64,000 bases of DNA from Pseudoalteromonas rubra (lineage in GTDB: Bacteria > Pseudomonadota > Gammaproteobacteria > Enterobacterales > Alteromonadaceae), in assembly GCF_005887095.1 (NCBI RefSeq), contig NZ_PNCI01000027.1:110745-174744 (forward strand). Direction: 5' to 3'. The notes beneath the pieces were generated by a model. The model did no database searches. It saw nothing but the letters and a program-made list of their open reading frames with translations, and had not been told where the DNA came from. The position numbers were made by a program, and so were the translations under genes. Shown in pieces: positions 1-7,745 of the stretch. Position 1 is the first letter of the stretch; the number at the start of each line of letters is the position of its first letter.

Positions 1-592
1 GACTTTTAGCCTCATGTACCTGAGTTCTGTCATAGCGTGCAACCTGGTCATGGTCCCAGCCTTTTGCCTCGGCAATGGCTTCACCAATCGCCAGTGCGGT
101 CCCCGACGGTGCGTCGACTTTATTACGGTGATGGGCTTCAAAGATTTCAATGTCCATTTCATCGGCCAGCTTTGCCGCGGCAGTTTGCACCAGGTCCAGC
201 ATCAGCGTCACGCCCACACTAAAGTTACGTGCAAAAACAATCGGAATAGACTCAGAGGCGGTTTCTAATGCCTGCATTTGCTCTGCACTCAGGCCGGTTG
301 TGCCAATCACCATAGGTGTTTTGTTGGCCACAGCCTGTTGCAGGTGACCAAGCATGCCCTCTGGCAGGGTAAAATCGATTAATACATCCAGCTCAGAGCC
401 CAGTTGCTGTTCAGAACTGAAGGTCGATCCGGCAGGTGCTTGCGGCTGTAACGTGGCAATAGACTGGTTAAGGTGTGGCGATGAAGCTCTGACGAATGCG
501 CTGCCAAGCTGGCAATGCTGAGACTGTTGGACTGCTTCAATCAGCGCCAGGCCCATACGGCCATTGGCGCCAAAAATACCGATTTGTGTCAT
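1..592 (-). CDS. dapB: 4-hydroxy-tetrahydrodipicolinate reductase, N-terminal part (cut by window edge)
   Basis: DapB reduces the dipicolinate precursor with NAD(P)H in the diaminopimelate/lysine pathway in the cytoplasm. Translating the minus strand from the ATG at 592 gives about 197 open residues without a stop. The protein starts with a Rossmann motif, GIFGANGRMG, close to the N-terminus. The family signature EAHHRNKVDAPSGTAL, with the catalytic HH and the substrate-binding lysine and SGT, follows near residue 155-170. The usual length is about 270 residues, so roughly the last 70 lie outside the window. An AAGGA ribosome-binding sequence lies about 11 bases upstream of the ATG. The enzyme call is secure; only the C-terminus is unseen. 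Confidence 0.95.
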   Translation of the reverse strand, partial: MTQIGIFGANGRMGLALIEAVQQSQHCQLGSAFVRASSPHLNQSIATLQPQAPAGSTFSSEQQLGSELDVLIDFTLPEGMLGHLQQAVANKTPMVIGTTGLSAEQMQALETASESIPIVFARNFSVGVTLMLDLVQTAAAKLADEMDIEIFEAHHRNKVDAPSGTALAIGEAIAEAKGWDHDQVARYDRTQVHEAKS

Positions 593-1036
593 TTTACGGT
601 TTTCCTTTGTGTTAGATATGCCACCTGTTTGGTGGTACGGAAACGTATTTTCCCGATTTTCAGCGCAAGAGAGATAAGCTCGATCACCCCGCTTTTATGC
701 CGGGTGATTAATTTTGTGCTCTAGAGTTTACCCTATCTCTGTGTCATAGTCAGTTGACAATAATACGAATCTATCCTGTTTTGCAGACTCGTCATTGACG
801 TGCAACCAGCAAGGCCGAGCACACTTTAAAGTCGTGTTGTGAGCTATCAAAAGCTCTGCTCACGCTCAAAGCTAAACGCTCAGATAGATAGAAAAATATA
901 ATAACGAAACACAATGGACTTTAGACGTCTAACCATATAAACTTCCGCCCTCGCCGATTTCAATTATTGCGGGCGATGTAGTTTAAATGCAGCTAATAAT
1001 GGACTCGTTGGCTGTGGTTAGTTTTTGGGGAGTGCT
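593..1036. other. Intergenic region between divergent dapB and the nhaC-type gene
   Basis: About 440 bases with no convincing gene. It must hold the divergent promoters of dapB (leftward) and the antiporter (rightward). A 7-bp inverted repeat ATCACCC/GGGTGAT (683-689 and 702-708, 12-nt spacer) lies in what would be the dapB leader and is followed rightward by an AT-rich stretch. It could be a leader hairpin or a terminator left from an older arrangement. I see no lysine riboswitch-like core and no strong sigma-70 box pair. Confidence 0.5.
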
Positions 1037-2350
1037 ATGCAGCCACACTTAAATCACACACAAGCAAAACTTTCTTTGCTACCTCTTTTAACCTTTGTTG
1101 GCCTGTTCCTGGGCGCAGGTCTGTACCTGCAATCACAGGGCGTCGACTATGCTTTTTATCAGCTACCGGCACCGGTAGCCATTTTGCCTGCCATAGTGAT
1201 CGCGTTTTGGATCAACAAAGGCACCATCAACCAGAGCGTTGAAACCTTTATTAAAGGCGCCGGGCACAGCAACATCATTACCATGTGCTTAATTTACTTG
1301 CTCGCCGGTGCGTTCTCATCGGTGGCCAGTGCCACAGGCGGCGTTGACGCCGTCGTCAATGCCGGCTTGTCTCTGATCCCGCCAAGCCTGTTGTTACCCG
1401 GGCTGTTTTTAATTGCCGCTGTGGTCTCGACTGCCATGGGTACGTCAATGGGTACTATCGGTGCGATTGGCCCGATTGCCTACGCGGTATCAGTCAAAAC
1501 CGGTATCGATCCCGCTCTGATGGCCGGTACTATTGTCTCCGGTGCGATGTTTGGTGATAACCTGTCTATCATTTCGGATACCACCATTGCAGCAACCCGT
1601 ACGCAGGGCTGTGAAATGAAAGACAAGTTCAGAGAAAACCTGAAAATTGCCCTGCCTGCTGCTGCCCTTACGGTTGCACTATTGGTGTTTTTAACACCTG
1701 AGCCACAGGCGGTTGAAACCAAACCGTTTGACTGGCTGTTGGTACTGCCCTATGCCTTTATTTTGGTACTGGCAGTGATCGGCATTAACGTCTTTGTGGT
1801 GCTCTTTAGCGGTATTATCTTTGCCGCATTGATGGGGTTCACAGGAGATTATCAGGGCGCCGCTTTTGTTAAAGACGTGTATAAAGGCTTCAGTGATATG
1901 CAGGAAATTTTCCTGTTGTCTATGTTCATCGGCGGCTTGTCTGAGTTCATTCGCGTCAATGGCGGGCTGGATTACCTGGCTCACAAGATCCAGGCAATCA
2001 CGGCCATCATTGCCAAATGGCACAGAAAAGTGGCCGATCAGCTGGGTATTGCCGCGCTGGTGCTAACCAGTAACCTGTGTATCGCTAATAACACTGTGAG
2101 TATTATTGTCGCCGGTCCGGTTGCTAAAAAGCTGGCGGATGATGGCAAGATTTCAGGCAAGCGTTCAGCCAGTCTGTTGGATATTTTTGCCTGCGTCATG
2201 CAGGGCTCGCTGCCTTATGGCGCACAGGCTTTGTTGCTGGGCGCGACCTTTAAGATCAGCCCCTGGGAAGTCTCCACCTCTTCATTTTACTGCTTTATTC
2301 TGGCGTTTACGGCCATTGCCGTTATATGTTTGCGCCGCCATAAAGACTAA
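1037..2350 (+). CDS. Na+/H+ antiporter, NhaC family
   Basis: A very hydrophobic protein of 437 residues with about ten to twelve predicted membrane segments. It has the NhaC-family look: a central STAMGTSMGTIGAIGPIA segment, the GAMFGDNLSIISDTTIAA motif near residues 170-190, and a late SNLCIANNTVSIIVAGPVAK repeat. Such proteins exchange Na+ for H+ across the inner membrane. I chose the ATG at 1037 because GGGGAG lies six bases upstream; a TTG twelve bases earlier is in frame but would swallow this ribosome-binding site. It is a single-gene unit ending in a hairpin terminator. A second NhaC paralogue lies at 46.5-48.0 kb. Substrate specificity is inferred from the family. Confidence 0.85.
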   Translation: MQPHLNHTQAKLSLLPLLTFVGLFLGAGLYLQSQGVDYAFYQLPAPVAILPAIVIAFWINKGTINQSVETFIKGAGHSNIITMCLIYLLAGAFSSVASATGGVDAVVNAGLSLIPPSLLLPGLFLIAAVVSTAMGTSMGTIGAIGPIAYAVSVKTGIDPALMAGTIVSGAMFGDNLSIISDTTIAATRTQGCEMKDKFRENLKIALPAAALTVALLVFLTPEPQAVETKPFDWLLVLPYAFILVLAVIGINVFVVLFSGIIFAALMGFTGDYQGAAFVKDVYKGFSDMQEIFLLSMFIGGLSEFIRVNGGLDYLAHKIQAITAIIAKWHRKVADQLGIAALVLTSNLCIANNTVSIIVAGPVAKKLADDGKISGKRSASLLDIFACVMQGSLPYGAQALLLGATFKISPWEVSTSSFYCFILAFTAIAVICLRRHKD

Positions 2351-2363
2351 TCACCAAACAGAA

Positions 2364-2384
2364 ATGGCATCCTCAGGGTGCCAT
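2364..2384 (+). terminator. Rho-independent terminator of the nhaC-type gene
   Basis: Nine-pair stem including one G-T pair (ATGGCATCC against GGGTGCCAT) with a three-base loop, followed by TATTTGT. It sits 14 bases after the stop codon of the antiporter gene. Confidence 0.75.
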
Positions 2385-2483
2385 TATTTGTCCTAAACCA
2401 AGAAAATGCGTGTTTTTATTCCACTTGTTTGTTGATTTGCGTTTATAATTCAGCTGTTTATAACCCCATACACACGAGAAACA

Positions 2484-3269
2484 ATGAAAACACCACTTTT
2501 TTCTGCGCTCACTCTGAGTCTTATGCTTGGTGCTGGTACGGCTGCGGCGGCTGACTGGAGTAACACTCAGCTACACCTTAATCACGGTGAATTTAAAAAT
2601 CCATTTAGTCAGCAAAAGGCCAATCAGACGATTTATTCTCTGCAACATGCCTCCGGTTACCGTTATGGCGATAACTTCTTCTTTATCGATTACAGCACAG
2701 ACGATCTGGACGATGGCTATCAGGATGGCGACTTTTACGGCGAATGGTACTCTACATTGAGCCTGGGGAAGCTGACAGATCTGAAGTTTAATGACTCACC
2801 ACTTCAGGACGTTGGGATTGTGATGGGCTTTAACGCCGCGGGCGATGCCAAGGTGATGAAATATCTGCCAGGCGTAAAACTCTCCTGGAATATCGACGGG
2901 TTTAATTTCTTTTCTACCACCCTGACCGGCTATATCGACGACAGTCGCGGCGTGAATGCCGGTGGCGCGCCAAAAGAAACCAACAGTTATATGCTGGATG
3001 TGGCCTGGGGCTACCCGTTTACCATTGGCGGACACAAGTTTGAGTTTACGGGTCATGTGGAATACATTACCGGCCGTGATAACGAAGTGGGTGGCGATGT
3101 GAAAGGCTGGCTACTGGCGCAACCTATTCTGCGCTGGGATCTGGGTCACGCACTGGAAATGCCCGAAAACCAGCTGATGCTGGGTGTCGAATGGCAGTAC
3201 TGGCGAAATAAACTGGGCACAGACACCAATGAATCTGTTCCTCAGGTGCACCTGTCCTGGACATTCTAA
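2484..3269 (+). CDS. Outer membrane channel of the Tsx/OmpK nucleoside-channel type
   Basis: 261 residues with a signal peptide (MKTPLFSALTLSLMLGAG, cleavage probably after AAAA near residue 22). The rest is rich in alternating aromatic and polar residues, and it ends in HLSWTF with the terminal phenylalanine required for BAM recognition. Segments such as YRYGDNFFFIDYS and the acidic DDLDDGYQDGDFYGEW stretch match the Tsx/OmpK family, which forms 12-stranded barrels for nucleosides or serves as a vibrio phage receptor. It probably sits in the outer membrane. A TATAAT box at 2444-2449 gives a plausible promoter. It is monocistronic between two hairpins. The substrate is not determined by the sequence. 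Confidence 0.8.
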   Translation: MKTPLFSALTLSLMLGAGTAAAADWSNTQLHLNHGEFKNPFSQQKANQTIYSLQHASGYRYGDNFFFIDYSTDDLDDGYQDGDFYGEWYSTLSLGKLTDLKFNDSPLQDVGIVMGFNAAGDAKVMKYLPGVKLSWNIDGFNFFSTTLTGYIDDSRGVNAGGAPKETNSYMLDVAWGYPFTIGGHKFEFTGHVEYITGRDNEVGGDVKGWLLAQPILRWDLGHALEMPENQLMLGVEWQYWRNKLGTDTNESVPQVHLSWTF

Positions 3270-3282
3270 GCCTCGCTCTTTT

Positions 3283-3307
3283 GCCGGGTCATTGTCACTG
3301 ACCCGGC
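3283..3307 (+). terminator. Hairpin terminator after the Tsx-like gene
   Basis: Perfect 9-bp stem GCCGGGTCA/TGACCCGGC with a seven-base loop, 13 bases after the stop codon. The following bases are only weakly T-rich, so termination may be partial. Confidence 0.6.
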
Positions 3308-3356
3308 TTACGTCCCCCCCTTGCTATTACTTTCGAATAAAAAACACGCAAACCCA

Positions 3357-3390
3357 TTGCACAAAAACATACCATACAGTATGGTATTTT
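3357..3390 (+). promoter_or_regulatory. Promoter and TetR-type operator of the DUF2867-tetR operon
   Basis: The -35 element TTGCAC (3357-3362) and the -10 element TATGGT (3380-3385) are separated by 17 bases. A perfect inverted repeat of two 9-base arms around one central base, ATACCATACAGTATGGTAT (3369-3387), covers the spacer and the whole -10 box. The two flanking A/T pairs extend the symmetry. Its position would block RNA polymerase, and the regulator gene is the second gene of the operon, so autorepression by the TetR protein is the simple reading. Confidence 0.8.
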
Positions 3391-3415
3391 CAATTATCAT
3401 CAAACGGAGTTGTTT

Positions 3416-3916
3416 ATGTTTAGTCAGATTATGAGCCTTACCTCAGTGCCTGACCGCCTTCAGGCCAAAGCATGTGCGCACCATTTTCGTGACGCATTAC
3501 AAGTTACACTCGACACACCATCCCTGACACCCAGCCAGTTGCAATACCGGATTTTTAATACGATGCCCGGGTGGGTATCACAATTGATGCGACTCAGAAA
3601 TAAGTTAGTTGCTGCATTTGGTTTTTCAGTCGGGCAAAGCACTATGGTGCCCGCCAGTGATGAGTTGGATGTAGGCGATCAGGCAGGCTTTCTGAACGTT
3701 TGCGAAAAGTACCCAGAGGAGATTATCAGCAGCGCTGAAGACCGCCATATGACCTTTTATCTGAGCGTCAAAAAACAACAAAACACGGTGATTGTATCCA
3801 CTTTGGTAAATCCAAAAACCTTAACGGGTCGCATTTACCTCACTGCCATTCTACCCTTTCATCATATCATCGCTCGCAGTGTTATTCACAATGCCAAGAA
3901 GGCTGGCAGATTATGA
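3416..3916 (+). CDS. DUF2867 family protein
   Basis: 166 residues resembling the DUF2867 family: an FGFSVG segment near residue 70, then DRHMTFYLSV and a C-terminal TGRIYLTAILPFHHIIARSVI core. The function of this family is unknown; members are often fused to or placed beside SDR-like enzymes. No signal peptide is visible. The ATG at 3416 has ACGGAG six bases upstream, which rules out the TTG at 3410. It overlaps the tetR gene by four bases (ATGA), so the two are translationally coupled and share one autoregulated promoter. A role in a TetR-sensed response is inference. Confidence 0.7.
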   Translation: MFSQIMSLTSVPDRLQAKACAHHFRDALQVTLDTPSLTPSQLQYRIFNTMPGWVSQLMRLRNKLVAAFGFSVGQSTMVPASDELDVGDQAGFLNVCEKYPEEIISSAEDRHMTFYLSVKKQQNTVIVSTLVNPKTLTGRIYLTAILPFHHIIARSVIHNAKKAGRL

Positions 3917-4452
3917 GCGACGCAAAACAAAGCTGGCTCGCATTTGCACTAAAAACGCTGATCCGCAGTGGACCAGGCGCCCTGACTATAGATCGCCTGT
4001 GCAGCCGTAAAAAAGTGACTAAAGGCTCTTTTTATCATCACTTTAAAAATCGCCAGGCTTTTATCGATGCATTGATGACTTACTGGTATGAGCAAGCCAC
4101 AGCACGCCTGATTGCCATTGCCGATACACAGCCCTGCCCCAAAACCAGGCTGGAACGCCTCGATGAAGCCATTGCAGCAACGGACATTGAAGCTGAAATG
4201 CATATTCGCGCCTGGGCCCTGAAAGATACCAGCATCCAGCATCACTTGTGCACCATAGACACTCAGCGTCAGCATTATCTTAAAACCTGTTACCTTGAAT
4301 TAGGTTTAGACTCAACACAGGCAGAGCAACTAGCAGCCACCAGCTATGCCAGCTTTCTGGGGCTACAGCAGCTCTACCCTCGCCTGTCCGTTCAGGAATG
4401 CCTGACACTGAGTTCCCGACAAGCGAAAACGCAACTGGAGGCATTATTATGA
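3913..4452 (+). CDS. TetR/AcrR family transcriptional regulator
   Basis: 179 residues. Residues about 8-55 form the TetR DNA-binding domain: the stretch ending in LTIDRLCSRKKVTKGSFYHHFKNRQAFIDALM has the characteristic GSFYHHFKNR helix-turn-helix recognition segment. The C-terminal half is the divergent ligand-binding and dimerisation domain. It is the second gene of the operon whose promoter carries a perfect palindrome overlapping the -10 box, so it probably represses its own operon. The inducer is unknown. Confidence 0.9.
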   Translation: MSDAKQSWLAFALKTLIRSGPGALTIDRLCSRKKVTKGSFYHHFKNRQAFIDALMTYWYEQATARLIAIADTQPCPKTRLERLDEAIAATDIEAEMHIRAWALKDTSIQHHLCTIDTQRQHYLKTCYLELGLDSTQAEQLAATSYASFLGLQQLYPRLSVQECLTLSSRQAKTQLEALL

Positions 4453-4553
4453 ATCGCGCCGCTTTTTTAGGAAACGGCTTGATTGTCACAGGCCGTCGCA
4501 TTTGTAGTGGTTTTAATCCTAAAGATGTCCAAATGATTGTCGATAGAGATTAA
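4449..4553 (+). CDS. Possible small protein coupled to tetR (34 residues)
   Basis: An ATG inside the tetR stop (ATGA overlap, 4449-4452) opens a 34-codon frame ending at TAA 4551-4553. The product begins MNRAAFLGNGLIVTGRR. It has no recognisable domain. The same ATGA coupling joins the two preceding genes, which favours real translation. The ORF is short, however, and could be a chance reading or the stump of a lost third gene. Confidence 0.3.
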   Translation: MNRAAFLGNGLIVTGRRICSGFNPKDVQMIVDRD

Positions 4554-4611
4554 GATAAAAGTATTAATCAATACTTTGTATGTTTAGCCAAGCGAGATCA
4601 GGGAAAGTGCT

Positions 4612-5085
4612 ATGACATTTATAATTCACCAGACACCCAGAGACATTTCACTTTTTCAAGCCAAACCTGCCGCACCAACGCCTGACGAAGCGACTGCAAC
4701 CAAAGAACAACAGACGACGCCGTCTGCAACAGACACCGCAGAAGAAGCCCAAGGCATAACTTTATCTAATGAAGACAAGCATGTACTGTCCGGAGAAAAA
4801 GCCAAAGAAGACGCTGAGGAATTTGAAGATGTCCCTGCCTATATCCAGCGAATGCTGGAGCGTCTGGAAAAGCTCAAAGAGGAAATGACCTTACTCAAAG
4901 AAGAGTTAATGGCATTACAAACGGAGCGAGAACCCGATGAGGCAACGCAACAGCTGACAGAAATGAAAAGCCAGTATCTGATGCAGTTGCAGGAGCAGTA
5001 TTTTGACATGATCAAAAACATTCAGGAGGCGCTGAAAAAAGAAGGGATCACAGATCCCGGGATCATTATTCGCGCCATAACCTGA
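4612..5085 (+). CDS. Hypothetical coiled-coil protein
   Basis: 157 residues, not recognised. The first 45 are rich in Ala, Thr, Pro and Glu and look disordered. Residues about 75-110 are a strong heptad-like coiled coil (IQRMLERLEKLKEEMTLLK). Residues about 118-157 are a second helical part ending GITDPGIIIRAIT. There is no signal peptide or membrane segment. CAGGGA lies about eight bases before the ATG. It is convergent with the MAPEG gene with only 13 bases between them. A cytoplasmic structural or adaptor role is all that can be suggested. Confidence 0.65.
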   Translation: MTFIIHQTPRDISLFQAKPAAPTPDEATATKEQQTTPSATDTAEEAQGITLSNEDKHVLSGEKAKEDAEEFEDVPAYIQRMLERLEKLKEEMTLLKEELMALQTEREPDEATQQLTEMKSQYLMQLQEQYFDMIKNIQEALKKEGITDPGIIIRAIT

Positions 5086-5098
5086 ATACGCGCCAGGA

Positions 5099-5509
5099 TT
5101 AACTTAACCAGGCGGCCATGCCACTAATAAAAATACCCAACAGACTGAGATAGCAAACACCGAAAGAAATGCTACGCAGTAGTTTTTGGTCTAAGTAGTA
5201 ACACACCATATGTCCGACTCTGGATAGCAAATATGTGACAGCTAATCCGTTTAGCCAACCCGGATGTGTACCCGAGAAAACCGCAAAAAGCACCACCAGT
5301 ATTAAGATCCCCACTGTTTCGTTGCTGTTGGCAAATACTCGGTTACTACGAAACAACAGCGTTTGAGGGTCCTGCGTCACCGCAACGCCGGGCGGATGCT
5401 TTTGCTTAATTGCAATAATATCCACAACCGCCAGTTGAATTAAAAACAAACCACCCGTTAACCCGAGCACCAGAATAGTCAGTTGATATGGGACCAGTAA
5501 CTCCGTCAC
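5099..5509 (-). CDS. MAPEG family membrane protein
   Basis: 136 residues with four hydrophobic segments and the MAPEG motif RVFANSNETV near residues 58-67, where the Arg, Asn and Glu of the glutathione-binding region are kept. MAPEG proteins are inner-membrane enzymes or enzyme-like proteins related to microsomal glutathione transferases and eicosanoid enzymes; bacterial substrates are mostly unknown. The start is GTG at 5509, supported by AAGGAG six bases upstream. It is a single-gene unit. Confidence 0.8.
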   Translation of the reverse strand: MTELLVPYQLTILVLGLTGGLFLIQLAVVDIIAIKQKHPPGVAVTQDPQTLLFRSNRVFANSNETVGILILVVLFAVFSGTHPGWLNGLAVTYLLSRVGHMVCYYLDQKLLRSISFGVCYLSLLGIFISGMAAWLS

Positions 5510-5592
5510 GCAAAGCTCCTTATTGTATTTATTTTGGGTGCATATACATTGACCTAAAGAATCGATTAATTCAACTCAGTCACTGCAAAAAT

Positions 5593-6591
5593 CTATAGTC
5601 TTTTTGACGGAAAAACCAGCTCGAATGTGCAGCCCTTTGGCACATTGGGTGTGCACTGAATGCTGCCATTCAGTACATAGGTCACCAGGTTAAATACCAT
5701 ATATAAACCCAAGCCAACGTTACCTTTATGGCGCGCAGTAGTATGGAATGGCTCGAAAATCTGTGTAAGTTCAGCCTCGTCAATCCCCTTACCATTATCT
5801 GAAAACAGTAAGCTTATCGCTTCTTCTTTTTGCCTGACTTGAATCAATATGCGCCCCTCAGCTGCGCTGAAACCATGGTCTATGGCATTTGAAAGCAAGT
5901 CTTCCAGTATTTTTTCGAGTGCTTGCCCATTGCTGCGAATACAGATTGAATCATGACAGTCGAGTTCAACCACAGCCTTGCTTTCCTTTGTCCGATATGC
6001 CAGAAATGTCGCGATAAAGGATTTCAATTCAATTGAGTCGTCACTACTGACATATTCATGTGCAGATGCCTGCTTAAAGCGCTTAACCAGCTGAGCGGCA
6101 CGTGTTGTGTTACTATCCATTAATTGCGCACTAGACTCTGAAACTTCGATAAAGGCCTGAGTGTCGCTCAATGTCAGCTTGCCACTGTCCAGTTTATCCT
6201 TAAAGCTTCGCAAAGACTGAGTTAATACTGAGCTTGCTGTTATAGCTGTGCCCAGTGGTGTGTTAAGTTCATGAGCAACACCACTGACAAGACGTCCAAG
6301 AGACGCCATTTTTTGTGCTTCTACCAGCGTAGATTGCGTTGCGGTGAGTTCTTCCAGGGTATTTGCCAGCTCATCTCTTGATTGTTGCAAACGCTCGGTT
6401 CGTTCTTCCACTCGCTTTTCAAGGGATTTATTGAGCTCTGCCAGCGCCAGTTCTGTGGCCTTAAGTTCTGAAATATCCTTGATTGTGCCACACGCTCTGA
6501 TGGCTTCGTCATCCTCGTTTCGTGCTGTAACTTTCCCTCTGTCCAACACCCACAACCAGTTACCCTGCTTGTCTTTAACCCGGTAACTCAC
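5593..6591 (-). CDS. Histidine kinase fragment of the broken sensor gene
   Basis: Longest surviving open part, 332 residues from a GTG at 6591, although the frame is open upstream to 6789 and encodes the rest of a PAS_3 domain. Visible parts: the PAS C-terminus (WVLDRGKVTARNEDDEAIRACGTIKDI), a coiled coil, the H-box SGVAHELNTPLG with the phospho-accepting histidine, the N-box EDLLSNAIDHG, the G1 box DNGKGID and the G2 box GLGLYMVFNL. The kinase core is intact, so a soluble kinase could still be made if an internal start works. No response regulator is adjacent. Confidence 0.45.
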   Translation of the reverse strand: MSYRVKDKQGNWLWVLDRGKVTARNEDDEAIRACGTIKDISELKATELALAELNKSLEKRVEERTERLQQSRDELANTLEELTATQSTLVEAQKMASLGRLVSGVAHELNTPLGTAITASSVLTQSLRSFKDKLDSGKLTLSDTQAFIEVSESSAQLMDSNTTRAAQLVKRFKQASAHEYVSSDDSIELKSFIATFLAYRTKESKAVVELDCHDSICIRSNGQALEKILEDLLSNAIDHGFSAAEGRILIQVRQKEEAISLLFSDNGKGIDEAELTQIFEPFHTTARHKGNVGLGLYMVFNLVTYVLNGSIQCTPNVPKGCTFELVFPSKRL

Positions 6592-7480
6592 CTCATAATA
6601 GTCACTTTCTCCGCTTAGGTGTGCGTTAAACGCCTCCTGTAACCTTGGGTAGTCTTGTGGATGAACGGACGCTTTGAGTGTGCCAAGATCAGAGCCAATG
6701 TGAGCGTCAGGTAATTGTAAGTTACCCAGTCGATTATCTCGCGTGATAACACCCGCAGCAACGACAATTGCACGAATGCCTGATAAATCTCAGCTATCCG
6801 GTCTTCCCATGGTGACCCCAGATACAATGGCAAACTTTTGTTAAGATAGTCTTCAGCTTTTTTCAGATCTCCAGCGTCTATGTGTAATCGCCCCAGATCC
6901 AAGTAAGTAGATATGTTGGTGTCAAAGCGATTGATCTCCTGCTTCAAACGCTGCGCTGCCAGAAGGCTATTTTCAGCGTTGCTATAGTCTTTAGCTAAAC
7001 GATATGCAGAGCCTAAGCGATTGTAGGTGTGGATCATACCCATTTTATAATCCAGTACTTTCCTGTATTCCAAAGATTTAGTGTACGAGTCAATAGCACT
7101 GTTATAGTCACCAAGCTCTTCAAGGTAGGTACCCATATTGCTGTAATAAACTCCCAGCTTTCTGTCATCTTTAAGCTGTAGCGCTATCTGGATAGCCTTG
7201 TTCTGATGAAACAACACCTTTTCGTAGAGATTCATTCTTCTGTATAGAGAGGCCAGACTTTGATGAATCGAAGATGCTCTGTAGGTATCCTGCAAATTGC
7301 GATATAAATTCAGGCTTTGCAAAAAAATCAGCGAGTGCCTTTTCAAAGTCCATTACTGTGCTCAATTTTTTTGGCCATTCCCTCTGGAGTGACGGAGGGG
7401 TCCGCCATGCACAACGAACTAAATAGGAGGCAAAACGAAAGGCACGCGATGAGTTTAAAGCGAAATGTGAATTCGGCCAT
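5593..7480 (-). pseudogene. Broken gene for a periplasmic-TPR, PAS and histidine kinase sensor protein
   Basis: Three frames on the minus strand together spell one protein. An ATG at 7480 opens a signal-peptide-like start (MAEFTFRFKLIACLSFCLLF) that stops soon after. Skipping one base at the T7 run 7366-7372 gives the MDFEKALAD frame. Skipping one more at the A7 run 7321-7327 joins DFEKALAD to LQSLNLYRNLQD, restoring a textbook TPR; TPR repeats continue to about 6790. A third break near 6780-6790, not in a homopolymer, leads into the PAS domain and kinase, which run to 5593. Two breaks could be sequencing errors in homopolymers. The third lies in ordinary sequence, so decay is likelier. Confidence 0.7.
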
Positions 7481-7745
7481 GATACTACCTGAAACAGTTA
7501 CGTCTGCTTTTGTCAAAGCTTACATCAATTATCAACATTTATTGAACTAAGACTTGCGTCCGATAGCTTTTTACTCGAATACAGACACAAACATGTAAGG
7601 TGATATGCTCAGTAAAGTAACAGCACAAGTCGAAACCGACGGAGATCGCTAAACACTGCCAAAACATCCCCCCCAAAAAAAGGGAACACACCTAAGAAGT
7701 GAACAATGACGCCACCCAAGCAGTCACTGCTCGCTGCTGTTTGTG
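7481..7745. other. Intergenic region between the broken sensor gene and the chemotaxis receptor gene
   Basis: No gene recognised. It contains a run of seven C followed by seven A (7668-7681) and a small dyad AGCAGTCACTGCT (7719-7731) just past the receptor stop codon. Neither is a convincing terminator for the leftward receptor gene. Confidence 0.4.

Noticed and set aside
683..708. Hairpin upstream of dapB as a lysine riboswitch
   Set aside because: Only one short stem is visible; the multi-helix conserved core of the lysine riboswitch is absent.
7668..7681. C7A7 run as terminator or phase-variable tract
   Set aside because: On the leftward strand it reads T7G7 with no stem before it, and it lies outside any coding frame, so neither role is supported.
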